From Prochloraceae cyanobacterium (GTDB lineage: Bacteria > Cyanobacteriota > Cyanobacteriia > Cyanobacteriales > JASJDA01), in contig JASJCW010000040.1 of NCBI GenBank assembly GCA_030065265.1, forward strand, positions 1 to 33,331: DNA of 33,331 nt. The letters are read 5' to 3'. The position numbers and the translations under genes are program-made. The notes beneath the pieces are model-generated. The model searched no databases. It was not told where the DNA came from and saw only the letters and a list, made by a program, of their open reading frames with translations. Positions 16,929 through 24,123 of this stretch are shown piece by piece; the first letter of the stretch is position 1; each line of letters opens with the position of its first letter.

Positions 16929-19016
16929 TCAACTTTTAGTTTTTTTGCGCTTTTTACTAGTAGTTCTTTTATGTCCGTTAGAATTGACGGTAGTTTTGGC
17001 TAATTTTCCGTTACTCAATGAGGTTTTAGTCTCGACTATTTCGCTGAAGACTGGAACTGTGAAATGAAACTTACTACCGTGATTTTTGCCAGAAGATTCG
17101 GCCCAAATTTCTCCGCCCCAACCGTTGACAATTTGCCGACAAATTGCAAGCCCCAATCCAGTTCCTCCAGCACTGCGCCGTAACGCCCCTTCTTCTTGAT
17201 AAAAGCGATCGAACACTTTTTCTAGGCGATCGGGTTCGATACCTTTACCGTTATCGGAAACTGTGATTTGTAAGTTGCCAGGGCCGTTAGCTTGTCTGCG
17301 AGATCTATTTGTGGATTCAACTTCAATATTGATTTCTCCTTCTGGGGAAGTAAATTTACAGGAGTTATCGAGTAGTTTAGCTATGACTTCTGTCAGCCAT
17401 TCTCCATCTGCTAGGGCTAAGGGCAATTCTTCGGAGATGCGATCGCTTATTTTCGGGAGTTCTTTTTCTCTATTGTTGGCGCGAACGTGGCTGATGGCGA
17501 GGTTAATACACTCAAATAAAGAAACTGGTTCTGGATGCCATTGGATCGTACCGCTTTCGAGCCGGGAAAGGGTCAGAAAGTCTTGGACTAGCTTCCGCAT
17601 TCTTTCGGCATCTTTAAGGGCGGTATTGAGCATTACCTGACGCAATTCTAAGGACATATCCGGTTCTTGAGCCAGACTTTCTAAACAGACTTGAATCGTG
17701 GATAGGGGAGTACGCAGTTCGTGTCCTGTAATTGCGACTAAATTGGAACGGGTGCGATCGAGAGCTTCTAATTGCTGGTTTAATTCTTCGAGGTTCGCGT
17801 ATGCTTCAGCTTGGATCAAAGCTACCCCGACTTGAGTTGCGATCGCATCGACTAAAGCAACATCTTGTTCTTTCCACGTCGAAGGTGCGGGCCCGCAATG
17901 ATGCAATTCCATCATTCCCAACAGTTTTCCTTGATAGAGAATCGGAACTAACAACCAAGATAGAATCGAACATTTTTCAACTAGGTTTGAGAGGGATTCT
18001 TGTTTTTTTGTTTTAATTGCTTCAATACGAGGATCTCTAGCAGTATCGTCGATGGTTAAAGATTCTCTGAGTTCTACAACTTCTTGAAATAGGGGGTTTG
18101 TTTTCAGGGGCCATTTTTCTCCGAGTAAGGAGCGATTGATTTTCTTGGGGTTTAAAAATTCGTGTTCGATTGTGGCGATCGCATCGTTTTCTTTACAACG
18201 ATATACGACACACCGACAGATCCCGAGTGCTTCTCCTAATCTTTGTACCGCTATTTCTAAAATTGTTTCTGGGTTGAGGCTTCTTCTGATTGCAGTTGTT
18301 ACCGAGTTAATTAGCCTCTCTTTATGTTCTTTTATTGCCAGAGATTTGTTCGCTTTGAGCAGTTTGTATTGACTTGCTTGTAAGTAAGCGATCAATCTTT
18401 GTACGAAAGGATCGGGATTATTTTCAAAAGATCCTGCTGTATTTAATTTTACTTCTTCTTTGAGGTATTGATTTTTAACTGCTGTTATTTTGGCTTCTAA
18501 TTCTGGTCGATATACCAAAATCCGATCGAGCATGATTTCGGCGGCTTTTTTGGTGACTTCGCGATCGAACGTCCAAATTCCTTCAAAGCGACGACTGTTA
18601 TCTGCCGTGCCGTTTTCTATACCTGTTGTCTTTTCTTTACAAATTATGCAGCTCGAATATTTTTGCCCGATCACCACTAAATGCCATTCTTGGGCTAAAC
18701 CGTCGTCTGGCATGAATGCTATTTTTTCATAAAGGTTAGTACCGCTCTTAAAATCGGTTTCTGGTGCTGCTAAAACAAAGACTCGATCGCTTTTTTTCGC
18801 GATTTTTTCGTAGCGATGCGCTTCTTGTTTGTAAAAACGTTCTTTCTGAAAACTCGCAATTACTAGAGGTTTTTCTTCGTCTTGGCCGGCTAAGACCAGA
18901 TCTTCTATCGCGTGTGATAGAGCGATTAAAGACGACTTAAAATATAATTGCGGTCGCCATTCTGGAAAGTTTTGCAGTAGTTCAGCTACTACAGAAGTAG
19001 GGATGCTCCTCGACAT
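16929..19016 (-). CDS. sensor histidine kinase with DICT and GAF domains
   Basis: A 695-residue soluble histidine kinase. The N-terminal part (about 15-165: LYFKSSLIALSHAIEDLVLA, PLVIASFQKERFY, VFVLAAPETDF) fits the DICT sensory domain found in cyanobacterial signalling proteins. A GAF domain follows (about 240-405: LNPETILEIAVQRLGEALGICRCVVY ... LLVPILYQGKLLGMMELHHCG). The kinase core has the phospho-accepting His432 (ITGHELRTPLSTIQ), an N box LLDNSCKF, G1 DNGKGI and G2 GGTGLGLAICRQIV. The C-terminal 40 residues are basic and Ser/Thr/Lys-rich (KRTTSKKRKKTKS). There is no membrane segment. The GAF lacks an obvious Cys in a bilin-lyase motif, so light sensing is not implied. No response regulator is adjacent, so its partner is unknown. 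The ATG at 19016 gives the family start. Confidence 0.9.
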   Translation of the reverse strand: MSRSIPTSVVAELLQNFPEWRPQLYFKSSLIALSHAIEDLVLAGQDEEKPLVIASFQKERFYKQEAHRYEKIAKKSDRVFVLAAPETDFKSGTNLYEKIAFMPDDGLAQEWHLVVIGQKYSSCIICKEKTTGIENGTADNSRRFEGIWTFDREVTKKAAEIMLDRILVYRPELEAKITAVKNQYLKEEVKLNTAGSFENNPDPFVQRLIAYLQASQYKLLKANKSLAIKEHKERLINSVTTAIRRSLNPETILEIAVQRLGEALGICRCVVYRCKENDAIATIEHEFLNPKKINRSLLGEKWPLKTNPLFQEVVELRESLTIDDTARDPRIEAIKTKKQESLSNLVEKCSILSWLLVPILYQGKLLGMMELHHCGPAPSTWKEQDVALVDAIATQVGVALIQAEAYANLEELNQQLEALDRTRSNLVAITGHELRTPLSTIQVCLESLAQEPDMSLELRQVMLNTALKDAERMRKLVQDFLTLSRLESGTIQWHPEPVSLFECINLAISHVRANNREKELPKISDRISEELPLALADGEWLTEVIAKLLDNSCKFTSPEGEINIEVESTNRSRRQANGPGNLQITVSDNGKGIEPDRLEKVFDRFYQEEGALRRSAGGTGLGLAICRQIVNGWGGEIWAESSGKNHGSKFHFTVPVFSEIVETKTSLSNGKLAKTTVNSNGHKRTTSKKRKKTKS

Positions 19017-19588
19017 ATTATTTTAGTTATCTTTATCGCCCGATCTTTAGCGTCCGAGCGTTGGTCGATCTATGCTTTTTATTTTCTATTAACATCCTAC
19101 AGTAATTTTTTTGAAATGCCCCAGTATTCTTTTAATTCAGCCGATCTTTAGTGTTAATTTTAATTAATTATCTCGCAATTTTATAGCTTTTAAAATATAG
19201 TGCACTTTCTCAAATTCCGGTATTAATTTTTAACAAGATCGAGATCGAGATTCGCAACAATGAACAAATATTGTCAATTAATTTTTTATTATTTGATTAG
19301 ACTCAAATACTTCTAAATCGGGCAAACAAGCCTGTTAAGGTTGAAAATTAACGGTAAATCTCGGCGAGAATGAGGCTTTTAAATTTATTATCTTTGAAAT
19401 TGAGCTAATTTTTTACGAGCTGAGGCTAAAAGTTCTCGAGCTTTAGGATAGGCTGTAGATCGAAGTAGAGAAATGGTAGAAAATCCTGGTTGGGAAGTAA
19501 TCGAAGGAAATTTTAAGTCTGGGGATCGAGGTTCGCCAAAAAATGATAGGGTAAAAAGTTGTATAGTTCTCGGATTGCTTTCTCAGTT
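19017..19588. other. spacer between histidine kinase and msrP
   Basis: This 572 bp spacer separates divergent genes. A 13-nt direct repeat CGATCTTTAGYGT occurs at 19041-19053 and 19142-19154. The right third contains a minus-strand open frame that looks coding but lacks a start (listed separately). The middle (19155-19385) is AT-rich with no recognisable element. Confidence 0.4.
19388..19582 (-). pseudogene. possible start-less coding remnant
   Basis: A 64-codon open frame runs to a TAA at 19388-19390, with no ATG, GTG or TTG in it. The translation has a protein-like composition: SFFGEPRSPDLKFPSITSQP, then an amphipathic, charged C-terminal helix AYPKARELLASARKKLAQFQ. In the neighbouring frame an ATG at 19608 reads through 30 codons, and a one-base change in the T6 run near 19538-19543 would join the two. 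That ATG lies antisense to the first codons of msrP, however, so an intact gene is unlikely. It may be a remnant or a chance frame. Confidence 0.25.
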
Positions 19589-20578
19589 ATGAATCTGATC
19601 CGCATACCTAAATCTTGGGAAATCTCCGAGGGAGAAGTTACTTCCGAACGCGCTTATTTTAACCGCCGCAGCTTTATCAAAAGCATTGTTAGTGCTAGTA
19701 TTGGTGCTAGTTCTCTCGCCTTAACAGGTTGCGAGAGTAACAAATCAGAATCTCAAAAAGCCTTAGAAAAATCTGTCAATTTACCCAAAATTAAATCCGC
19801 AGTAAAAAATCCCGACTTTGCTCGGGTAGATCGTCCGATCGCAGATGAATTGTTAGCAGCAAGATACAATAATTTTTATGAATTCGGACGCACTAAAAAT
19901 ATTTGGCTCAAAGCACAAAATCTACCGACTCAAAATTGGCAAGTAGAAGTCACGGGTTTAGTCAATAATCCTCGCACCTACGATCTCGACGATCTTAAAA
20001 GAGAATTCCCTCTAGAAGAAAGAATTTATCGTTTTCGCTGCGTCGAAGCTTGGTCGATGGTTTTACCTTGGATCGGTTTTCCGATGAAAGCATTAATTGC
20101 TGCTGTAGAACCAAAATCATCGGCAAAATACGTCCGTTTTACTTCTTTTTACGATAAAGAAATAACCAAAGGCCCGGGCGTAGTTTTCGGCCCCCTCCCC
20201 TGGCCCTATCACGAAGGCTTGCGAATTGAGGAAATGGCAAATGAGTTAGCATTTTTTGCCGTCGGTATTTACGGCCACGATTTGCCCAAACAACACGGCG
20301 CGCCTTTAAGAATGGTCGTTCCTTGGAAATACGGCTTTAAGGGTGCAAAATCGATCGTCAAAATTGAATTTCTCTCCTCTCAACCCGCTACCTATTGGAA
20401 TACAATCGACGCTCGAGAATACGATTTTGAAGCTAATGTCAATCCAGATAAACCCCATCCTCGTTGGTCGCAAGCTAGAGAAAAGTTTATTAGTAAAGGG
20501 CCGAATCTAACTTGGGAGATAAAAGAAACTCTTCCTTATAATGGCTACGGCGAATATGTGGCCGATCTATATGTTTAA
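19589..20578 (+). CDS. msrP: protein-methionine-sulfoxide reductase catalytic subunit MsrP (YedY-type molybdoenzyme)
   Basis: Periplasmic molybdopterin oxidoreductase of the sulfite-oxidase fold that repairs oxidised methionines in exported proteins. The 329-residue protein starts at the ATG at 19589 (MNLIRIPKSW); an upstream TTG at 19559 is not needed. The N-terminus carries a twin-arginine signal (RR at 26-27, RRSFIKSIV) followed by an Ala/Ser-rich segment ending LALTGC (43-48), which also fits a lipobox. Moco-binding residues are recognisable: the Cys ligand at 151 (YRFRCVEAWSMVLPW), EFGRTKNIWLKAQNLPTQNW upstream, and PLRMVVPWKYGFKGAKSIVKIEF downstream. The membrane haem partner MsrQ is not adjacent. 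A strong terminator follows, shared with the convergent protease gene. Confidence 0.93.
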   Translation: MNLIRIPKSWEISEGEVTSERAYFNRRSFIKSIVSASIGASSLALTGCESNKSESQKALEKSVNLPKIKSAVKNPDFARVDRPIADELLAARYNNFYEFGRTKNIWLKAQNLPTQNWQVEVTGLVNNPRTYDLDDLKREFPLEERIYRFRCVEAWSMVLPWIGFPMKALIAAVEPKSSAKYVRFTSFYDKEITKGPGVVFGPLPWPYHEGLRIEEMANELAFFAVGIYGHDLPKQHGAPLRMVVPWKYGFKGAKSIVKIEFLSSQPATYWNTIDAREYDFEANVNPDKPHPRWSQAREKFISKGPNLTWEIKETLPYNGYGEYVADLYV

Positions 20579-20583
20579 TAAAA

Positions 20584-20628
20584 ATGCGGGATAAAATTCT
20601 TTTAATCGACAAGAAAATTATTCCGCAT
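20584..20628. terminator. bidirectional terminator between msrP and ImmA-like gene
   Basis: ATGCGGGATAA (20584-20594) pairs with TTATTCCGCAT (20618-20628), an 11-bp stem with one G-T wobble. It starts 6 bp after the msrP stop and lies 25 bp from the end of the convergent gene. Confidence 0.7.
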
Positions 20629-20652
20629 CAAATAACACCAATTTAAAAACTA

Positions 20653-21315
20653 TTATCCAGCCGCTCTGATTTTATCCGCGATGAAGGTTTGTCCTAGATA
20701 AATCTTGCGCGAACCTTCCTGAATGTAAATCCAATCTAAATCTTTAAGACGATGAACTAAATTGGATATACTCACGCCTAATTCTTCTGCTATTTGATAT
20801 AAATCGGGCCATCTAGTCAAATCTTTACCAATTTGTTTTTTAATTAAAATGTATTGCGGCATCAACAGACAAGTAGCAAAATATTGAGCTTGCCACTCAA
20901 TACCGGCAATGCTGCGATCGTCATTGCGGCATAGTAAAGGATCGACTTTAACGTGAATTCCTCTATTTTTCAATCTCAAAAAGCGATTGACTGCTGTCGA
21001 ATTAACGTGCAATACCCAATGTCCGATTTCGTGAGCGATCGTCGATTCGCCAAAACCCCCGCGACAAATAGGTAAATTCTCATTAATTTCAATGAGACGC
21101 TCTAAAGGTAAAATCCTGGCAGCTATGATTCCATATTCATCTTCAGGAATCCCATCCCAAACCACATCTAAACCCAAAAATTCAGCAACAGAACTCGTAT
21201 CTAAAGGCCACATAGAATCGTATTTCTCGGTTTGCTCCATGCGCCTCAAGATATCTGTGGCTTTGGCTTCTATCTCTTGTTTTTGGATAAACCGAAACGG
21301 TCTGAATATACCCAA
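20653..21315 (-). CDS. ImmA/IrrE family metallo-endopeptidase
   Basis: A 220-residue zinc peptidase of the ImmA/IrrE (COG2856) class. Relatives cleave XRE-type repressors: ImmA acts on ImmR of ICEBs1, and IrrE/PprI acts on DdrO after DNA damage. The zinc motif HEIGH is at 95-99 (STIAHEIGHWVLH). The third-ligand region fits GIEWQAQYFATCLLMP (about 150-165), the family's conserved helix. A C-terminal winged-helix-like part (LYQIAEELGVSISNLVHRL) follows. The start is a TTG at 21315, preceded at 8 bp by a strong AAGGAG; that Shine-Dalgarno overlaps the last codons and stop of the upstream XRE gene, so the two are translationally coupled. The next ATG is 25 codons in and lacks such a signal. The XRE protein is its likely substrate (inference). 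Confidence 0.87.
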   Translation of the reverse strand: MGIFRPFRFIQKQEIEAKATDILRRMEQTEKYDSMWPLDTSSVAEFLGLDVVWDGIPEDEYGIIAARILPLERLIEINENLPICRGGFGESTIAHEIGHWVLHVNSTAVNRFLRLKNRGIHVKVDPLLCRNDDRSIAGIEWQAQYFATCLLMPQYILIKKQIGKDLTRWPDLYQIAEELGVSISNLVHRLKDLDWIYIQEGSRKIYLGQTFIADKIRAAG

Positions 21316-21320
21316 ATCGA

Positions 21321-21674
21321 CTACTCCTTATCTTTATCTTCAGCTTCTTTATCTATCTCCAAGAGCTGTCGAGCAAATTCCGGATTTTCTCTAATTCTTC
21401 TGAATAATCTCGGCATTGCTTTGTAGTTTAGCTTGAGTAACTCTTCTTCTTTGCGGGGAATTCGCCCGGCTAAAAATACTAATTCTTCTTCGTCTAACTC
21501 CAGATTGCGGGCTAGAGATCTGATTACGTCTTCTTTTGGCGGATAATCGGCTCTGCTATTTTCTAGTTTGGATAAATAGGTAAAATCTAAACCGATCCTT
21601 TTGGCTAATTCTCTTTGGGAGAATCCTTTCTCTTTTCGTGCTTGTCGGATAACTTGACCGAAGTTTTGATTCAT
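21321..21674 (-). CDS. XRE-family transcriptional regulator paired with ImmA-like protease
   Basis: A 117-residue repressor-type protein. The N-terminal Cro/CI helix-turn-helix spans about residues 6-62 (VIRQARKEKGFSQRELAKRI, then LDFTYLSKLENSRADYPPKED). A helical C-terminal part ends in a very acidic tail (EIDKEAEDKDKE). DELEEELVF-type helices with AGRIPRKEEELLKLNY resemble DdrO/ImmR-like partners of COG2856 proteases. It is the first gene of a two-gene operon; the protease start codon follows the stop by 2 bp plus a shared ribosome-binding site. A ribosome-binding GAGGA lies upstream of its ATG. A TATAAT box and two TTGAATA-type inverted repeats in the spacer suggest autoregulation. It could respond to DNA damage or control a mobile element, but no mobile-element genes are seen. 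Confidence 0.85.
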   Translation of the reverse strand: MNQNFGQVIRQARKEKGFSQRELAKRIGLDFTYLSKLENSRADYPPKEDVIRSLARNLELDEEELVFLAGRIPRKEEELLKLNYKAMPRLFRRIRENPEFARQLLEIDKEAEDKDKE

Positions 21675-21712
21675 TATTATTTTCCTCTTTGTTTCTGGAT
21701 TTTAATTTTTTT

Positions 21713-21728
21713 TGAATAAAATATTCAA
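21713..21728 (-). promoter_or_regulatory. operator-like palindrome 1 (TTGAATA half-sites)
   Basis: TTGAATA-AA-TATTCAA, two perfect 7-bp arms with a 2-bp spacer. It lies between the -10 box and the start codon of the XRE gene, where a bound repressor would block transcription. Confidence 0.5.
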
Positions 21729-21760
21729 CGTTTATCTTGACTTTTCTTTCAATTAAGCTT

Positions 21761-21766
21761 ATTATA
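21761..21766 (-). promoter_or_regulatory. -10 box of the XRE/ImmA operon
   Basis: An exact TATAAT on the minus strand, 87 bp upstream of the XRE start codon. The -35 region is weak, as expected for a regulated promoter. Confidence 0.5.
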
Positions 21767-21781
21767 GTCTTGATATTTTAA

Positions 21782-21796
21782 TTGAATAATGATTCA
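21782..21796. promoter_or_regulatory. operator-like palindrome 2 (TGAAT-N4-ATTCA)
   Basis: TGAAT and ATTCA arms (21783-21787, 21792-21796) around AATG. The left half extends to TTGAATA, identical to the half-site of palindrome 1. It falls at about the -35 position of the TATAAT box on the minus strand. Confidence 0.45.
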
Positions 21797-21814
21797 TTAA
21801 AAAGATCTGAATCT

Positions 21815-21881
21815 AATTATAGCCTCTTTACTTTGTTTTACAAAGTCTCCCAAAAGGGAACTATATAACTATAGGCTAATT
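21815..21881 (+). other. nested inverted repeats, candidate structured leader
   Basis: An outer stem AATT(AT)AGCCT (21815-21825) with AGGCTAATT (21873-21881) encloses two hairpins: ACTTTG-TTTTA-CAAAGT (21830-21846) and TCCC-AAAA-GGGA (21848-21859). The layout is that of a three-way junction about 70 bp upstream of the first coiled-coil gene. It matches no riboswitch class I know. Confidence 0.35.
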
Positions 21882-21947
21882 TGAGATATTCTCGATCGCA
21901 AAGATATCAAGCTTTGCTTCAACACTGGAGTTCATTGGAAACATCAA

Positions 21948-22931
21948 ATGGATAAAACATTACCACAAGAAGGAAAAAGTCAAATTATTGCAGCTTTTGA
22001 CAAACTAATAGCTGAATACACAAAAGGGGAGTCGAAAGTAGCAACCAAAGAAGAGGAAGCAGAAAAAGAAAAAAACCAAGAATTATTAGAGACTGTTTCT
22101 AATTACACAGTTGATAACATTGTCAATGGAATGGCTTCGTTGCAACTAGATTTTGGCGGTATTATCAATGAACTAGCGGAAAAATTAGATACGGAATCTT
22201 CTAAATTAGAAGAGCTAAAAAAATCAATTGCAATTGAAACTGAAAACTTAAAACAATTACGCAAAGTCAGATTAGTTGCCGATCGCTTGTACATTCTCAG
22301 ACAAGAACATCAAGAGCAATTAAAAATATTACAAGATAACGCCGAGCGACAGCAAGAAGCGATCGAAAAAGAAATGTCTCAGACCCGTAAAAATTGGGAA
22401 AGAGAGCAACAAGAGTTTGAAGATCGTGCAGCAGAAACCACAGAAATATTAGTCAAAACTAGAGAAAAAGAAGTCGCAGATTATCAATATGAAATCGAGC
22501 GAGTTCGCAAAATAGAAATGGATGAATATGAAGAATATAAGAGGCAACAAGAACGAGAATTACAGGAAAATAATAAAGAAAAAGAAAAAATCTGGGTAGC
22601 AAGAGAGCAATATTTAGCAGAACATGAAGCTGAATTTGAAGCAAATAAAAAGAAAATTGAAGGATTTGAAGCCAAGCTAAAAGAAGAATATCAAAAAGCT
22701 AAAGATGAAGCAATTAAAAAAGCTACAGATGAAGCTAAAGTAAAAAGCAATTTATTTGAGAAAGAATGGGAAGCAGCTCAACAAGGTTATGAGTTAAAAA
22801 TTCAATCTCTGCAAGCTACAATTACTAGACAAACGGAAGAAATTGCCGAACTTAATCGACAATTACAAGAAGTAACAACTCAAGCACAAAATTTAGCAAT
22901 GAGAGCTTTTCCAACTGGCAATCAAAATTAA
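21948..22931 (+). CDS. coiled-coil-rich protein, first of tandem paralogs
   Basis: A 327-residue, highly charged (Glu/Lys/Gln) protein without signal or membrane segment. A short N-terminal helix (KSQIIAAFDKLIAEY) is followed by an acidic linker. Next is a more conserved globular-like block (about 55-105: TVDNIVNGMASLQLDFGGII, NELAEKLDTESSKLEELKKS). A long continuous coiled coil runs from about 105 to 315. The C-terminus (YELKIQSLQATITRQTEEIA, then LNRQLQEVTTQAQNLAMRA) parallels that of the next gene. Coiled-coil-rich cyanobacterial proteins of this shape include filament-forming cytoskeletal candidates. I recall a tandem pair in Nostoc (LfiA/LfiB) with a similar layout, but cannot confirm homology here. 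No strong Shine-Dalgarno is seen (a TTGGAAAC lies nearby). It forms an operon with the downstream paralog (34 bp gap) and diverges from the XRE/ImmA pair. Confidence 0.72.
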   Translation: MDKTLPQEGKSQIIAAFDKLIAEYTKGESKVATKEEEAEKEKNQELLETVSNYTVDNIVNGMASLQLDFGGIINELAEKLDTESSKLEELKKSIAIETENLKQLRKVRLVADRLYILRQEHQEQLKILQDNAERQQEAIEKEMSQTRKNWEREQQEFEDRAAETTEILVKTREKEVADYQYEIERVRKIEMDEYEEYKRQQERELQENNKEKEKIWVAREQYLAEHEAEFEANKKKIEGFEAKLKEEYQKAKDEAIKKATDEAKVKSNLFEKEWEAAQQGYELKIQSLQATITRQTEEIAELNRQLQEVTTQAQNLAMRAFPTGNQN

Positions 22932-22965
22932 TTAAAACTGATTCAATATTAGGAGAAATAAAACA

Positions 22966-24057
22966 ATGAATAAAAGAGTAACAGCTAAAAACACTAAAGC
23001 AGAAATTTTAGATGCTTTTGAAGAGCTTAAAAAAGAGAAATCTAATTTAGAAAGAGAAATTAGACAGCTTAAAAAAACCATTCCTGAAGAAGTAGCAACA
23101 ATTGTCACCTCACCAACAAAAACGAGCAACGGCGATCGCACTAATTTATCCGCAAATTCCAGTCCAAATATCGTTAAAGTAATCGAAAATTTAAAAAGCT
23201 TGCAAGTCGGTTTTGGCAGTGCAGTTAGTAATTTATCAAAGCAATTAATTACCGAAGCTTCTTCTTTAGAAGAAATTCAAAAACTCCTCACAGAAGAAAA
23301 CCAACAGCTCCAAGAATTACACGAATTAGAGTCAGTTGAAGAAACTACTTTAGAAGAATTATTTCAATCTTACATCGAAAATTCTAAAACATTTAAAGAA
23401 GAGGTAAGCGAACAAAAAGAAACTTTAGAAAATCAGATTGAAGATTTAAAACAAGCATGGCGTAAAGAACAGATAGATCGCAATCGACAAGTCAAAGAAA
23501 GGAACGAAAATTATCAAAAAAATCAGCAAAGAGATAAAGAAGAATACGAATATAATCTCGAGTTGGAAAGAAATTTAAGCGAAGAAGAACACGAACAACA
23601 TAAGAAAAATTTGTATGACGAATTAAAGGAAAGTCTCGAAGCACAAGAAAAACAATGGCAAGAACGGGAAGAATCTATTACTAAAAAAGAAAAAGAATAT
23701 GCAGAAGCAAAAGAAAAAGTTGAAGCTTTTGAAGGTAAATTAGAGCAAAATATTAAAAACGGCAAACAGCAAGGTCAAAATATTGGCAATTATCAAGGTA
23801 GAATTAAAGCTGATTTGCGAACTAAAGAAGTAGAAGGACAAAAGCAGAATTATCAATTGCAAATCGAATCTTTAGAGCAGACAATTGTTAACCAACAAGC
23901 AAAAATTGCTAACTTATCGAAACAGCTTGATGCCGCTCTCAAACAAGTTCAAGATCTGGCTGTTAAAGCGATCGAAGGTAACTCTAATCGTAATTCTTTC
24001 CAAGCTATGAAAGAAATAGCTCTCGAACAAGCTAAAAATCCACAAAAAAGCAAGTAA
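22966..24057 (+). CDS. coiled-coil-rich protein, second of tandem paralogs
   Basis: A 363-residue charged coiled-coil protein, preceded by an AGGAGA ribosome-binding site 12 bp before the ATG. It aligns with the upstream gene along its length. The N-terminal helix is KAEILDAFEELKKE. The conserved block, VIENLKSLQVGFGSAVSNLS then KQLITEASSLEEIQKLLTEE, matches the first protein's SLQLDFGGIINELAEKLDTE region. The C-terminus is YQLQIESLEQTIVNQQAKIA then LSKQLDAALKQVQDLAVKAI. The proteins are diverged duplicates rather than recent copies. The central coiled coil (about 130-320) is interrupted by a glycine/glutamine-rich break (NGKQQGQNIGNYQGRIK) absent from the first protein. Pairs like this often co-polymerise, which is an inference here. 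It is convergent with the hybrid kinase and ends before a hairpin terminator. Confidence 0.72.
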   Translation: MNKRVTAKNTKAEILDAFEELKKEKSNLEREIRQLKKTIPEEVATIVTSPTKTSNGDRTNLSANSSPNIVKVIENLKSLQVGFGSAVSNLSKQLITEASSLEEIQKLLTEENQQLQELHELESVEETTLEELFQSYIENSKTFKEEVSEQKETLENQIEDLKQAWRKEQIDRNRQVKERNENYQKNQQRDKEEYEYNLELERNLSEEEHEQHKKNLYDELKESLEAQEKQWQEREESITKKEKEYAEAKEKVEAFEGKLEQNIKNGKQQGQNIGNYQGRIKADLRTKEVEGQKQNYQLQIESLEQTIVNQQAKIANLSKQLDAALKQVQDLAVKAIEGNSNRNSFQAMKEIALEQAKNPQKSK

Positions 24058-24075
24058 GACGATGTCTTTATTTGT

Positions 24076-24109
24076 TTCAGTTAGGGGTACATTTGTATTT
24101 CTAACTGAG
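24076..24109. terminator. candidate bidirectional terminator
   Basis: TCAGTTAG (24077-24084) pairs with CTAACTGA (24101-24108), an 8-bp stem with a 16-nt loop, between convergent genes (coiled-coil operon and hybrid kinase). T-rich stretches lie on both flanks. Confidence 0.55.
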
Positions 24110-24123
24110 CAATTTTGGACTTT

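Noticed and set aside
20653..21674. Prophage or integrative-element immunity region
   Set aside because: ImmA/ImmR-like pairs occur in such elements, but no integrase, attachment repeat, tRNA or phage gene is present in the window.
22459..22675. Minus-strand open frames inside the coiled-coil genes
   Set aside because: They are antisense shadows of Glu/Lys-rich codons, giving Phe/Leu/Ser-rich translations that mimic membrane proteins.
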